Assembly (NCBI RefSeq): GCF_047511655.1
Contig: NC_133398.1
Span: 45,203,638 to 45,267,637 of the forward strand
Direction of reading: 5' to 3'
DNA from: Castor canadensis
Taxonomy: Eukaryota > Chordata > Mammalia > Rodentia > Castoridae
Length of the DNA stretch: 64,000 nucleotides
The first letter of the stretch is position 1; each line of letters starts with the position of its first letter. The position numbers and the translations under genes were made by a program. Positions 11,421-23,924 of the stretch are shown in pieces. The notes below the pieces were generated by a model. It was not told where the DNA came from. It saw only the letters and a program-made list of their open reading frames with translations, and did no database searches.

Positions 11421-12530
11421 TTATTGTTTTTTGCTTGTTTTGACACAGGAATCATTATTTGAAGCCCATCCCTAGATTCCCAGATGTCTAAAGCACTTCT
11501 GTCCCCAGGGTGGAGTCCCCTTTGGCTCTGCAGCCAGACGCCTTGCACAAGCCAGGCCCTGTGTGCCAAGGTTAAGCTGGTTCACCATCTGATGACCACA
11601 GAGCAGTGAGTGCCTCCCTGGCCCCAGCAATGTCAATACTGCCTTCCTGACTCCGCCTATTGTATCTGGAGGAAAGTGGCCCAGCATTGTCTTCCAGTGC
11701 TCCCCCCAGGAAGCATGATATCACCCTCTAACAAAAGCGGGAAAGCTGACAGATCTGCTGAGATGGGTGTGACCACCACACACACCTTACTGGTCAAACC
11801 CTGGACAAGGGCTTGTGACAAGAAGCAAGCAAAGAGCAGCCACCAACAAAACCCCACAGCTGGGTACCTGACTGGCTCCTATGGCAGGTACTTAAATTCT
11901 TCCCTGTCTTTGTCCCCCGCCCTTCATGTTAGACATTAAAATACCAGGCAATGGGAATGCACTCCCCCTTATAGATACATGTGGCAAAAGAGTCAGGACT
12001 CTCTGCCCATCTGGAAGATCCCCATCTTCACATCTGCTCCCACAGCCTTGGGGAAGGAACACAGGGAGAAAGATGGTTTCTGCTTTGCCTTTTCCAGAGT
12101 ATCATATACTTGCAATCCCAGACTCCTGAAGGGACAAAGAGAGGCCGTGGGGTGGTGTAGAGGGAAGCAAGCCCAGCTAGATTTAAAAATCATTCTGCAC
12201 ATGTAGTGTGAATTAAGGAAGAGTCTGGCCAGACTGGTGGGAATTGGGTTATCAGTTTAAAATTCCAGAAATAAGGGAGGCAACTTTAGACATTCCCTTT
12301 CCTGAAGGCTGGGACTGACGCCAGCTGATCTTCTGACACCCCTCCCATCTCAGGTTCAGTAATGCCGCCAGGGCAGCTGGCTGTCTGTACAATCACACAT
12401 CTGCAGACTGATGTCCCATGCTAGGCCTGGAGGATGTCACCCTCATGCTTTCATCTTACTCTCCTCTTCTTAAAATTCTCTCCTTCTGTGACTACCACAA
12501 CATCAAATTCTTTAGAATCCAAGGAAAGCA
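11421..12530. other. Unassigned stretch
   Basis: No repeat recognised. A 109-codon plus-strand frame (11610-11939) overlaps several others on both strands. It has no recognisable domain, no conserved motif and no flanking splice signals that I would trust. Confidence 0.45.
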
Positions 12531-12612
12531 GACTGAGATGAAGCTCAGTGGCAGAGCACTTGCCTGGAAGATGTGAGACCCTGGGCTTGATCCCCAGCAT
12601 CAAAAAAGAAAA
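12531..12612 (+). mobile_element. ID-like SINE (tRNA-Ala derived)
   Basis: 'tgaagctcagtggcagagca' (box A) and 'gggcttgatccccagcatca' (box B) are ID-element hallmarks, with a short A-rich tail. Confidence 0.9.
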
Positions 12613-12739
12613 GATAAAATCCCAGGAAAGAAATCTGATTGGTTTTGCTCCTCCTCCCAATTCCCTGACTGCTGCTTCTTCATCACATACTTAGTTATCT
12701 CCTATTTCTCTTCCCTTCACTTAAATCTTGGTTTATATC

Positions 12740-13465
12740 TATGCTCCTGGACTCACTTACCATAAAGCCAAGATTTCTATGTCCCAATCCCTTGCCCAAT
12801 CCCCTCTGTGGGGTTTCAAATCTAGAGAGCCCGATTCAGCTAAATTTCTCTCTACATGTAATGTCAAAGTCAACATGTACAAAATCAGGGCTGGTGGAGT
12901 AGCTCAAGTGGTAGAGCACCTGCTTAGCAAACACAGTGCCCTGAGTTCAAACTCCAGTACTGCCCCACCAAAAATCCCAGAACATGTAGAAAATCATTAT
13001 TTGCTCCATCCCAGCTCATCTCCTACCAGTTCCTTCTGTGTTTCCTAGCATGCTCAACAGTGCCACCGTTATCCAAAGTGAATGCTGAAACAATGATTAT
13101 TCTCTTCCCTCTCTCTCAACCTCCTCTATGCAACAATCACCAACTCTGCATTTTCTTCTAAATCTTTCTCTCTGTTCATTCCCTGAAATGTTGAGAAGCC
13201 AAATTGGCTACAGTCTCTGTAACCGAAATTCATCCTCCATACTATAATTAGAGTGAATTTTCTGAGTCATAAATCAGATATGATATGACAAACATCCTGA
13301 TAAATTTCGATATGTACAGAATGAGGTACAAGTATTTAAAATGGCCTATAGGCCCTTCCTGATCTGACTACAACCTTAATTCAATACTCCATCCTACATT
13401 CTAACTTTATCCAATATCCTCTAGCTTGCCTTCTATTTTACTACTCAGCCTTCTTCTTTTTTTTT
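12740..13465 (+). mobile_element. L2 LINE, split by a SINE
   Basis: Segments resemble the L2 consensus in order: 'aaagtcaacatgtacaaaat', 'tgccaccgttatccaaagtg', then 'ggcctataggcccttcctga' and the pyrimidine-rich 3' part. The copy is interrupted at 12888-12980 by a tRNA-like SINE with its own target duplication, so the SINE is younger. No open frame. Confidence 0.75.
12888..12980 (+). mobile_element. tRNA-like SINE monomer with 16-bp target duplication
   Basis: Starts GGGCTGGTGGAGTAGCTCAA and ends with GAGTTCAAACTCCAGTACTG plus an A-rich tail. It is flanked by AACATGTACAAAATCA at 12872-12887 and AACATGTAGAAAATCA at 12981-12996, one mismatch in 16. This defines the element's exact ends. Confidence 0.95.
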
Positions 13466-13730
13466 AACCCACTCTTCTTATAGTTGCACCCTCTAATGGG
13501 AAGTTATTGCTTCCCTTTTCTTTTTTTTTTGGTTTCAAAATCACTTAGCCATACATAGCTCATAACTATAATTGGCTGTGATTTTCCACAATTTCACTAC
13601 TGCTTAGGTGTTCTTGCAAAATAAGAAAAATTCAACCTAAAAATTATTTTCAAATGTCAATTCCTTTGCATGAAATTTAGCAATTAATGAAGGTGACATT
13701 TAAGTTTTAGATACTTAAATATTTATTTAT

Positions 13731-13806
13731 TTTTGTGATGTTGGGATCAAACCAAGGCCCTCGCACATGCTAGGCAAGTGCTCTACCACTGAGCTACATC
13801 CTGTAC
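13731..13806 (-). mobile_element. ID-like SINE, minus strand
   Basis: The minus strand reads GTAGCTCAGTGGTAGAGCAC then the box B end GGCCTTGGTTTGATCCC. It lies head to head with the next ID copy. Confidence 0.9.
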
Positions 13807-13832
13807 AGCATTGCACCTGGCTAAATATTTAA

Positions 13833-13918
13833 GAGTTGGGGTTATAGCTCAGTGACAGAGTGCTTGCCTAGCATATGTGAAGTCCTCGGGTCAATCCTGA
13901 GCACTGCAAAAAAAAAAG
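13833..13918 (+). mobile_element. ID-like SINE, plus strand
   Basis: 'tatagctcagtgacagagtg' and 'tcctcgggtcaatcctgagc' are box A and box B regions, followed by an A tail. Its 5' end lies about 26 bp from the 5' end of the preceding opposite copy. Confidence 0.9.
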
Positions 13919-14129
13919 TTTATGCTTACTTTAAATGTTGTGGTTGCACTTTGTATCATTGGATCTAATAAAATTTTTGTAGTCCTTGAAAAGTTCAAAT
14001 TTCATAAATACTTCTATTTTGCACAGTGCCTCATTATATATTTTATCATAAAAGCTTACAATTCATCTGTGCATAGCCATTTTTGCCACTAAAATATGAG
14101 CAAATAAAGAAGAAATGACTTGCCCTTTT

Positions 14130-14215
14130 TTGTATTCCTACTTTCCAGTACAGTACATGTCCCAAAGTAAGTCCTTAATAAGTCACTGTTGATTAAAATA
14201 ATTAATGAATAAATG
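14130..14215 (+). mobile_element. L2-type 3' end fragment
   Basis: 'aagtaagtccttaataagtc' followed by repeated 'aatgaataaatgaatga' matches the common L2 terminus. Confidence 0.55.
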
Positions 14216-15077
14216 AATGAGTGAAAAACCTAGGGAATGTCTATTGAATAAAAACTATACATATGTTACAGGTAATATTCAACAATTATGTAATACCTAA
14301 GATTAAGTAAAGTCCTAGCTAAACACTTTCTGTGGGTTTCCTTTATGATTCACACCAAATGGAATAAAGAAATTTTCTTTTGACTTTCTTTACATGAAAT
14401 ATTTCACATAAGCTAAACTTACTTGGGAAGTATATGAAATGGAGCTATTATAATTATTTCAACACAGCTGAGATCCTTTCTATTCTATCCTCTTTTTCTT
14501 TCAGGTCTGCTGTGGAATACCAGCATTTCCTTACCACAACTATTAAACTCCATTCAATAAAAATTACTAAACAATAAATGCATGCACTAATAAGGATAGA
14601 AAAGAACATGTGTTGTCAAAGATTTTAGAAGCTAACTGGGCTAAAATCTATGTATAAAGCTCAAAGACACAGCCTGCATGGTCTGCACAAAATCAGGGGA
14701 AAAACATAGAGTTGGTCCAGGCAGGTTAAGTTCAATTGTGTTTGCAGAGTGGAGAAAAAAAAAATGCCATTTCCAAACAGATGTAAAAGTATGAGCAAGA
14801 GTCAAAAGGAGAGAATGTATAGATGAGCCTGGTCACAAGCAGGGACAAATGGATAGGTGAGGGGAGGCACTGGATAATAGGTGAGATATTCTGGCTTATT
14901 AGGGGTAGCCAGCACAACATTTGAGTGACTGGATTATGTTGAGATCTTGTAGAAGGAAACTGTGTCTGTGAGTAAGAGACTTGTTTCATCCTGGAAAAGA
15001 TTAGATCAGTCTTAACAAGCATAGTGGTCCTAGTAGCAACATTTCTATAACTATACAGGCTTCATTTAAAAGAGTGT
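14216..15077. other. Unassigned stretch
   Basis: AT-rich sequence with no recognised gene or repeat. The 96-codon minus frame at 14732-15022 has no domain. Confidence 0.45.
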
Positions 15078-15245
15078 TCTTATTGGCAAAGCAGTTCATA
15101 TATGATCCTTATAACAACCCTGAGAAATGGGTATTCTCATCTATAGAATGCGGCTTTGAGAAATTGAGTAATTTATTAAGGTTATCCAGTTTGGGCTTTG
15201 ATGTCATAATCCCAGGTCTGTGACTTCATAATACATGCTTTTTAA
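15078..15245 (+). mobile_element. MIR SINE
   Basis: 'cttataacaaccctgagaaa', 'gggtattctcatctatagaa' and 'taaggttatccagtttggg' follow MIR central and 3' blocks. Confidence 0.8.
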
Positions 15246-15911
15246 TCCCTTCAGCTTGTTTAGTAAGTTTATTATCAAATTTTTCAGGGTCTTCAGTGTT
15301 TAATGAATTGCTCTAAGCAGTTGATTAAAGTGCTTAGCATTTCTGATTTGGCCTTTATACTTTTGCTTAATGCAACACAATAGTTTGCAATACCTTTCAA
15401 CAAGCAGAACATGTGCTGGCTGTCATGAATCCTTTGTATCACCAAAAGCTGGATGTGAACATACCCACTGAACATACATAATTTGTTTTTTGATCCCAAA
15501 CATGGAACATAACATTTATCTATTTGGGTTCCTTGCCTAAAAAAATCTACTTGTATCTTAATACTGTGTGCTAACCAACCAGCCATCTACAGAGAATAAT
15601 CAGGTGACATAATCACAGACGTATCTTTTAAGGGGTAGAGCCATAGGAGACAAATTAATAACTTTAGAAGAATTCACAACCCATCCATCTAAGTGCCCCA
15701 GAGGACACAACATAGTCTTGGATGACCTTTCCTCCTAGAGAAATGTCTTAGAAGAAACAAGCTCTTCCAGGAGCTCTCCCAGGGCAGGGCTGAAAGAGCA
15801 GTACTGAGATCTCCCAACAAAGATCATGCTTAGAAGGAAGCATCTGTGAAGAAAGCAAAGCTCTTCTGTTTGAAAATAATTTCAAGGGATGTCCTTGATC
15901 CCCTCTTCTAG
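15246..15911. other. Unassigned stretch
   Basis: Nothing recognised. A 97-codon minus frame (15293-15586) has no motif. Confidence 0.45.
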
Positions 15912-15995
15912 ATTTTTTTTTTTGAGGTACTGGGGATTGAACCCAGATCCTTAGGCATGCTAGGCAAATAACCACTGAATTGTATCCCCAGCCCT
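15912..15995 (-). mobile_element. ID-like SINE, minus strand
   Basis: A run of T followed by GTACTGGGGATTGAACCCAG, then CATGCTAGGCAAATAACCAC, is the antisense of an ID element with its A tail to the left. Confidence 0.9.
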
Positions 15996-18900
15996 GATCC
16001 CAGCTTCTAAATCTCCAATCTTGACCACTCAGATTTGACTCAAGCCTTCCAAGACCAAGAATGAGCAGATTCTTTCTGGGCCCATTTTCCTAACCTAATA
16101 ACTGCATTTCCTCTGGCACTTCACACAAGGTCTCTGCTATCTGAATCAGTTGTTTAAAATGTCAGATGATACAGGAAAGAGATATGAAGACATGAGACTA
16201 GAAATTCCCCGTTGCATAAAGGAGTTGGTCGTATATCTCACTGTATGATAAACCAGAGAGTGATTTTATGTTTTTTATATATATTCAATGCTTCAGAGCA
16301 AGCAGCCTGATTTGGTGAGGATGAAGGAGTAGAAAAAAGGTAATACATTTATGAGAACTTGTTTGTAAACTGCAATTGGCAATGGTTCTCACTTGGGGGA
16401 TTAGGGAAGAAGCACCAAAATCTAGGAGAGTTTGAGGGGAAGCTTCTGAAAGCCACATACTTCTAACTGCTTATGAGTCTGCATCTCCACCACTCAGACC
16501 CACTTTTAATAAGGCAAATGTTCTGTTTGTTCAAAAAAAAAAAAAAGGAGCATGAAACCACATACTAGACTAGAGAGAGAAACCTGGAAACCATAAGAAG
16601 CCGTAAGTTCTTTGCTCCATTACCGTAGTCTACCACCAGTGGAGTTTGGCTTGGAGAATGAGCTCCTATGGCTGTAGACAAGAGAAAGCTGGATTCTTAC
16701 TGCTGCAGTGCCCAAGTCTAAGCATTTGTTTTCATGGAGGCTTAGATGGAGAATTCAAGTTCAGATTTAATACACCAGACCTACCCCAGAAACTAACCTT
16801 GCTAAAAATCACTCTTTCTATTAAGAGAGTGACATTCTCCCCCTCCTTGGTCCTTTCTTAAAGTCAGGGCTGTTTATTCCCTCCAAAGAACTAAAGTCTA
16901 GACATAGTAATTATTTTGGCTACATAACCTTTTGATTTGATTTCATGACAGCTTTTCTAAGCCTGTATTGCCAAGTGCTATAACACAGTCACTTCAAGGA
17001 AAATAATGAAGTCAAACATTTGTGTGTGAGAGAGAACACGTATATTATTTAAACCAAAAGGTATGTAAGAGCAACTGCAGACACCTGAGCTGCATTACCA
17101 TAATCCCTGTCTAGAATCGGTTCCAGATTTCATGTCACTGATAAATATCACCATTAGAAACCAAGCCAAAAATGGGGAATCATAATTGCTTAAAGGTACA
17201 CATTATTGGAGAAATCAACATAATTTCTATATTAGTATAAACAATACCAAAAACCATCTAAGATAATCTCATTTTCAGCAATTTGTTCTTACTCTTAAAA
17301 ATATTATTAAATCTTTAAAACATTGGTGGTTGAAAGCAAATAGAAGAACTGCAAAAACTATTAAAGGCAATTCTATTATTGTATTAATTTAATTTTTTGA
17401 ATATTAAATAGAATAAACACAGAAACATAAAAATAATATAGCAAATACTTAAGAATGTTTGGCATGAATTCCATTAGTATACCCCACACCATTAAGTTCA
17501 GTAAATTTTCCCAAATTCATTTCCAATATCAGTGCAATTTTCCTTATAACAATTAGAATGTTTTCAAATCAAAGGGAAGAGACCAGCGGTTATGATAATA
17601 TAATTGTGATCTGAAGTTCAGGTTTTGATGCTGTCAGTCTGTGTCACAAGGCTGAGGAGCTCCAAGAACATGCCACGATCTCAAGAGTCTGTGCAATACC
17701 CACACCAAGCCCAAGTTCATCTAGCCAACCATTCCTTAACAGCACCAAGGGTTCCCTAATCTGTGCCCAGTATCTTGGTACTTTGGCTAAATTTTAGCTC
17801 CATTGGGCTAAAAAAACACTGCGGATTTCTATATGTTAGACATTTTTTAAATGAAACAAAAATTATATAACCCAAATTTCCCTGACCCCAGCTATCAGCT
17901 AAAGCAAAAAGCCCAGAATTTGACCACTTTGATTGAAATAAGATCAAGATATGAAATCTTTATAGAAAAGCATTTTGGTTCTTATTTAACAATCTATATA
18001 TTGCCTTAAGTGAGCCCCATGATAGCACAAATTTCATTTTCTTTGAAACAGGTAAAACCTGGTTTTAGTCTGATTTTTTTTAATAAGAAAGCACTCCAGA
18101 ATGAGGAGAAAGAAAATAATGCACAATAGTAGAAGATGTTTTCAAATAAGGTGACTTCATCAGTCCTCAGAGAGTCTATGGCAACACAGGAGGCAATCAC
18201 CCCCTAGAAAAATCAGTTCATGCCACAGGGACTTTGAATTTCAACCTTTACATTTATTGACTGGTGAGTCATAAAGAAACAGTGCTTATGCCATGGCCAC
18301 CCCTTGAAAATGAGCACTCAAATTTTTTGAGAGAGCCTACCAGTTACTAACACTGTTTTTAAAAATGTGAAGTTAAAAAAAAAGCCAAACCTTACCAGAA
18401 AGGAGCAAGCTGACTCCATAGAGAACTAAGCCGGCTAAGGAGTCCATGATTCCCCAAATCTCTCCATCCAGCGTCCACAGATGTGCATGAGGTCCCAAGG
18501 ATCCTTTAAAAACCCAGAGCTTTGTGACTTTCCATTCCAATGTTCTACTAGCTCTTGTTTACAAGTCAGAGGCAAGAAGGAACAGCACAGAAGCAGGCTG
18601 TAACAGTCTCATTTCTGTCTGAGCACAGGGAGTTTTAAGTTCCTTTTTCCTGTTTCCTTTGTAGATTAGGATGGGAAAGGCTGTATCTTAAAGGCATTTG
18701 GTATCAGCAGGGCTGGGGGCACTGCAAGCCCTATCCATCTTGCAATTCATCAAAACACTTATCTGTTGCTTCTGCTCCTGCCTCTGCTGCAGTTGCAGGG
18801 ATAGAGGAATTTTTGTTGGAAGTATGGTCCTGGTCAGCATTTTCAGAAACAATAGGGGTATCCTCTCACGGGCGGGGAACTGAGAATAACAAGCCCTCCA

Positions 18901-19724
18901 CCTATGTATGGTATGCGATGAAGACCAGCCCTTCTCAGACTTCTAACAACTCTCCTGAGTCCTCCTGGGAACCCTGACCAAAGGGTGTTTTGGGCATGGG
19001 GAGCAGTTTTGCTTTTGTTTTCTCCTTTTCACCCACATGGTTTGAATTGGGAAAAGTTTGCGTGATAAGAAAACACAACCTGGAAGGCAATTAATTTGAG
19101 TGAGCCCTGGTGAGGTCAACACTCAACATTGCCTCCAGAGACTACAGCCCAAAACTGTTAGCCTGTTTTCCTTCACACAGATGGCCTATTTGCTGGCCAT
19201 GAGCCCAAACATTCGCATGCTACTGGCTATAGCTTTAATTTTTATTAACATTTCATCTGACGGTGATCTAATTTCATGAAGATCTTGGCATAGGAAGATT
19301 TTAATAATGTGAAGAATTTCATAGTTACTGATCAACAGTGTTTCAGAAGCAGATTGTATATGACAGTTTAAAAAATAATCTGTGTAAAAACTAAACCAAA
19401 GTGATTAAGTTCAGATAAAAATTCTATCCATAAGAGCAGAGAGTCAAGGGTCAAAAGGAAAATAGCCAATGGACTAATAGCTACAGTGAGCTCAGAGACC
19501 CTAAAGTTATCTACAGGGTCGATTTCTTCACAGCATGAACTGACTTCAGAATGAAGTAGATAACTGTTCGTCACCCTCCTTCACATCTGAGGAAAAATTG
19601 TCTATGCCTTTCCCACCCACTACAGGAAGAGGCAGATGCTTTTAGTCCTGATTAATTTCTTCCCCATGTTTTAATCACACCAGGGATGATCTTGAGGGCC
19701 AATTAACACTTCTAGCCTGGGGGG
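15996..19724. other. Long unassigned stretch
   Basis: This 3.7-kb segment holds no repeat I can name with confidence. A weak hAT-like trace ('caatggttctcacttggggg') lies near 16379, and a 14-A run at about 16533. Several frames of 60-70 codons occur on both strands, as expected by chance. I cannot exclude an unrecognised exon or regulatory element, and this is the least explained part of the left half. Confidence 0.5.
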
Positions 19725-20040
19725 CAAGAGACCTCCAAGCTCTATTTTCAAGCACACCTGAAGTCAAATACTGATTCAACCATCTATGTTTGAAACAGTT
19801 ACTTAATCTCATCGAGCCTCAATTTAGCAGCTATAAAATAACAATAATATCTCCTTTGTGGGTTTTGTTTGTTTTGAATCAGGGTCCCACTATGTAGCCC
19901 CTACTAGCCTGGAATTCAGTCCTTCTGCCACAACCTCACAAATAAATGCTGGGTTACAGGCGTACACCATCATGCCTGGCTTTTCACTGATGTTTTGAAA
20001 GTATTAAATGAAGTTTAAAAACATGTTAAAAAAATCTGAT
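19725..20040 (+). mobile_element. MIR SINE, split by a B1-like SINE
   Basis: 'ctgattcaaccatctatgtt', 'cagttacttaatctcatcga' and 'gcctcaatttagcagctata' are MIR blocks. The expected 'gattaaatgag' block resumes after the 7SL-like insertion, at about 20000. Confidence 0.8.
19861..19982 (-). mobile_element. B1-like (7SL-derived) SINE, minus strand
   Basis: 'cagggtcccactatgtagcc' and 'tgctgggttacaggcgtaca' are antisense 7SL blocks. A T-rich left end marks its A tail. It lies inside a MIR. Confidence 0.9.
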
Positions 20041-20054
20041 ATTGTGCCTAGTTG

Positions 20055-20660
20055 ACTAAAGTTTTTTATTAGATGTGGCATTTGCAAAAGTTCTTGCAAT
20101 ATATCAAATATATCACACCTGAATTCACAAACCCCCAACATTCTTTTTCCCCTCCTCCCCTAATTCTTGGAACACATTCAACAGGTCTCATTCTTCCATT
20201 TACATACATGTGTACACAGTATTTACATTATATTCACCCTCCTACACCTTCCTCCCTCCCCCACCACCACCCGCCACCCCTCTGCAGAACCTGTTCTGCC
20301 CTCCTGTTCTCCAATTTTGTAAAAGAAAAAAATGACATTTTTGTTTGTTTAAGATAGCTCCACAAGGAGTTTCCTGGTGACATTTCTATGTATATATGTA
20401 TGATAACTCGAATTGATTCATCTCTATTTTTCTTCTACCTTAGTCCTCTTCTTATGATGGTTTCAATAGGTTTAAAAATTCTATGTCCATTCTTTTATAG
20501 ACAGTACACCAACCATAGTCACTTTCTTTACTTCCCTCTTTCACCCTCCCCCTCTCATATGTGCCCTCCCCTCAGTGTGGCCTGTTTCATAGTATTGCTG
20601 TATCTGTATGGAGCTCCAGCCGTTTCTTTTCACCTTTCTATTTTGCTTTTGATTTATGTC
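20055..20660 (-). mobile_element. Rodent L1 3' UTR fragment, minus strand
   Basis: The segment 'aagatagctccacaaggagt' through 'ttctaccttagtcctcttct' (20353-20455) is the reverse complement of the L1 3' UTR block at about 48300-48410. The 'cctgttctgccctcctgttc' block near 20290 pairs with 48430-48450. It is therefore another copy of the same L1 3' UTR family, 5'-truncated. Confidence 0.75.
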
Positions 20661-20739
20661 AAAGACTTCTGCCAAAAAGTGTTCTTTATTCCTGTAAGAT
20701 GGCTTTAGGTTTGGCATTGTAAAGGACCAATCTAGCAGT

Positions 20740-20905
20740 GAGACATTCTGGGGTCTAGCCTTAGCTTTGCTATGATCTGCCTGTGAGGTCTCAGGCAAGT
20801 CATTTCCCATCCCTAGTCCTGCTTCCTCAATTGTAGAATGAAGTATTTAGACTGGATGTGACTAATTTCTCTTCTGGTTCTGTCATTTCATAATTCTAAA
20901 ATAGT
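20740..20905 (+). mobile_element. MIR SINE
   Basis: 'ggtctcaggcaagtcatttc', 'cctgcttcctcaattgtaga' and 'tggttctgtcatttcataat' are MIR blocks in order. Confidence 0.85.
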
Positions 20906-21964
20906 CCCACTCTCAGCATCCCCAAGTTGATTTCCTCAGTCCTTTCATCTGGGCAGTTCAAAGAAGATGTTGGCTTTGCATCTGTGTCACTGTGAAAACC
21001 TGAGAGAATCACAAATGTGCTCTGTCTTAAGAACAAAGCAGTTAAGGCTTTGTGAGGTCCACTGGCCTCAAGTCATCTGGGGCAGTAATAGAAGGCCTCA
21101 AAACAAATTCCAGAACACGTACCTCCCCCCATGCAAGCTTCCTTTCTGCTTGATGGCCACACAGGAAGCCTTCATTGCTCACACCTTCTCCTGTGGGCTA
21201 TTGCTTGTGGACTGAAGATGCTATCTTGCTGCCTTTTCTGGGCTGACTACCTCAGTCATTCAGAAAAAAGCTAAGTTTCATCCTTTGCCCCATTATCCAC
21301 AAACAAGCATAATTACCCAGAAATGTTACTCATCTCTTCCTCCCTCCATTAGCCTGAAGGGTTGATTCCATTTCATTCTTCTCTCTGCAATTCAGATATG
21401 ATGCTCAGTTTAATTCTCCAACATCTAGAAGAGTGGTGTGGTTTAATTCAGTCTTCCAGAATCCATAAAAAGTATCCCATTTGTTTCTTTCCATTATTAT
21501 TAGGACAGGCTTTCCTGAGCCTGTATAACTTATAGCTAGTCACAAGGCTGAGCAGCTTTTCTCTGGGATATCAGAATCTTTAGCATGAGGTGTAAATTAT
21601 CAGTGTAAAATTAAGGTAATTTGTAAACAAAAATTCCCAGACACACTCTGCTCCAGATTTCTGCCCTAAGGATCCTAGAACATGAAGAACCAATCAAGAA
21701 AGAATGATGTGAGCTTCACCACACTTTGGGGCCAGTAAGTCTGAGGACCTGATTGGCAACAGGTTGGGAAGTTGCAAAACTGGGTGGCATGACTAGATTT
21801 CCAAAGGAAAGGAGAGGACATGTCCATGTCTGAACAGGATTTTTACCAATACATAATGAATTAAAGAAATGCCCCATACTTGGACATGCTCACAACCTTC
21901 CTCTAGAAAGCTGGATGTAGTCATCATTAGCACATCCTCATTCTTTGAGGAATCTTATTGAGGT
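20906..21964. other. Unassigned stretch
   Basis: No gene or repeat recognised. The 82-codon plus frame at 20967-21215 is Cys- and Leu-rich without a known domain. Confidence 0.45.
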
Positions 21965-22325
21965 CCAGGTTGAACCAGCTCTTTGCCCTCAGCTGCTCCA
22001 TCTACCTGGAACAGTTTAAATGCTCATCTCATTCTTGCCTGATCAACTCCTAATTATCCTCTAGGCCTCAGCCTCAGAAAGGTCTTCCCTGTCCACTCAG
22101 TCCAAATTAGGTCTCTTCTGTTATTTTCTCCATGCTATGTTCTTTTCTTTCATGGTATTACTCATATTGAATAATCACATATCTGTGTCTTTATCTTTTT
22201 AATGTCATCCCGTTCCTTACTTGACTGTGTTCCCCATGAGGCAGGTACCATATCTAACCTATTCAACACTAGTTCCTATGTGCGTGGCACTTAGTAGGTC
22301 TTAAATATTTAATGACTCAGTAAAA
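21965..22325 (+). mobile_element. L2 LINE 3' end
   Basis: 'ggcctcagcctcagaaaggt', 'cttccctgtccactcagtcc', 'ttccccatgaggcaggtacc' and 'cgtggcacttagtaggtctt' follow the L2 3' consensus to its end, closing with 'taaatatttaatgactcag'. Confidence 0.85.
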
Positions 22326-22339
22326 TGAAAATGCTATCA

Positions 22340-22560
22340 TTATTGCTCATATGCTCACGTCAACAAAAAGGTCTTTGGAGTCATGCAAACCCAGCTTGCA
22401 TCTGTAATTTACTTTCTGGATGACATGGACAATTAAATTCAAACCTCTGCACATCACATCTATCATCTTTCAAATAGGAGGGGGCATAATACTGAATTAT
22501 CAAGATAGTATGTGTAACTATGTTAGTAAATATATATCAAGGGCGCTCTATGAATTCTTA
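22340..22560 (+). mobile_element. MIR SINE fragment
   Basis: 'ggtctttggagtcatgcaaa', 'cccagcttgcatctgtaatt' and 'caattaaattcaaacctctg' match the MIR 5' half. Confidence 0.75.
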
Positions 22561-22649
22561 TTATACCCACAACTACCACCGCCACTGAACTATTAAAAAA
22601 ATCCTCTTTTATGATCTATACCAAGCCAAAATCAAAGATGTGTTCCAAA

Positions 22650-23010
22650 CTTTATAACTAAGAGCATTATAGAAGCATTGTTGATAATAATCAAAACCAA
22701 TAAATCACCTAAATGGCTAATGAAAATGTATTATTTATATAAATACAGATACACAATAAAGTAGCAGGGCAAAGGTTAAAATACTGTGGTGAAATCATAT
22801 TGATACGGGGATGAGAAGATGTCTGTGATATATTGTTGATTAGAAGAAAAAGCCAGTCTGAACAGGATGAAATTAATACACATACACACCACATGTATGT
22901 GACAAAAAAAGTAACTATTTTTAAGTTGTGGGAAAACTAATAATTTTTATTTCCTTCTTTGCATTCTTCTATAACTCCAACATCTTTTAAAATAATGAGC
23001 ATATCTATAC
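22650..23010 (+). mobile_element. Old L1M 3' region
   Basis: 'atagaagcattgttgataat', 'aatcacctaaatggctaatg' and 'gatatattgttgattagaag' match the end of ORF2 and the 3' region of ancient mammalian L1. The remnant is diverged and has no frame. Confidence 0.65.
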
Positions 23011-23924
23011 AGAAGGAGATAGAGGCGAAATCCTTGACAGTTGACCCAGAGCAGAAGAAGGATGTACTTTAAAACACCAGCTGGAAAAAAACCAAAAAGA
23101 AAAAAGAAACCAAATCTAAGGCAACCTCCACCTCCAAGAATTGAGTGAACAGACCAGGTGCCCACCACCTGCAGCACAGCCTGGGCATCCTGCCTTTTGT
23201 GGACGGTGGCATTGAACCTCCAGAGTCATCATGTCTGACTTCCTAAAGTCTTCATGAACTTTTCTGTGAACCTGCCGTACTTAACAGTGGATAGCAGAAA
23301 AGGAAGGGTCATCAACAATTAAGTCTTGGCCTTCAGCCAGGACACCACAGTTAAAGTGGCAACACCCACTCTGCTCTGGAGTAGATGGCTATGGAAAATA
23401 CCTGACCCTCTCCAAGACCCCATTGGCTCTAAACCCTCTTAGCTTCTGCAGCAGATTTCCTTCTCTCTCTCTCTTTCTCTCTGTCTCTCTCTCTCTCTTT
23501 TTCTCTGTCTCTCTCTCTTTTTCTCTAGTATCTCTCTGCCTCTGAACGGCGAGCACTGTGCTAGTCCTTGTAGGGAGAGACACAAAAATAGAAAACTTGA
23601 TCTCTGCTTTTGAACTCACAATTACACAAGCCCAGCGACAATGCATCAAAACAGGAAAAGTAACAAAATCAGGCATTGTGTGGTTAAATACCAAAGGGTG
23701 GTACAGGCAGTAAAAATTACAGTGTTCTTTGCTTTGGTGTCCTTCAGGCCATAAAGCACCACTTCTTAAACCATTTTTTCTTCTGGTATTTCCTTGGCAC
23801 AGGTGGTACCTTTCCGGATAGACTGTAAGGCACTTAAGGCAAGACCTTTGTAGTTTATTTCAGATGATCCTGTGCTATGAAGGGAAAGAATAACCACTAT
23901 AAGACAAAAAACTTCAAAAGTAAA
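23011..23924. other. Unassigned stretch with a CT microsatellite
   Basis: Outside the (CT)n tract at 23455-23530 nothing is recognised. The somewhat GC-richer part at 23090-23430 might be an old retrocopy, but no frame or known protein is apparent. Confidence 0.4.
23455..23530. repeat. (CT)n microsatellite
   Basis: Imperfect CT repeat with TTT and G interruptions. It produces the spurious Arg/Glu-rich minus frame at 23389-23694. Confidence 0.95.

Noticed and set aside
11610..11939. 109-codon open frame as a gene
   Set aside because: Overlaps frames of similar size on both strands; no conserved motif seen.
12888..12980. Functional tRNA gene
   Set aside because: Box A and box B are recognisable, but the arms do not fold into a tRNA, an A tail is present and a target duplication flanks it: it is a SINE.
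16375..16510. hAT-Charlie/MER5-type element
   Set aside because: Only the first block ('ggttctcacttggggg') resembles the consensus; the rest cannot be followed.
23011..23450. Processed pseudogene of a small basic protein
   Set aside because: The Lys-rich text near 23080-23110 comes from an A-rich tract, and I could not match any known protein in three frames.
23389..23694. Arg/Glu-rich 101-codon frame on the minus strand
   Set aside because: It is the translation of the (CT)n microsatellite.
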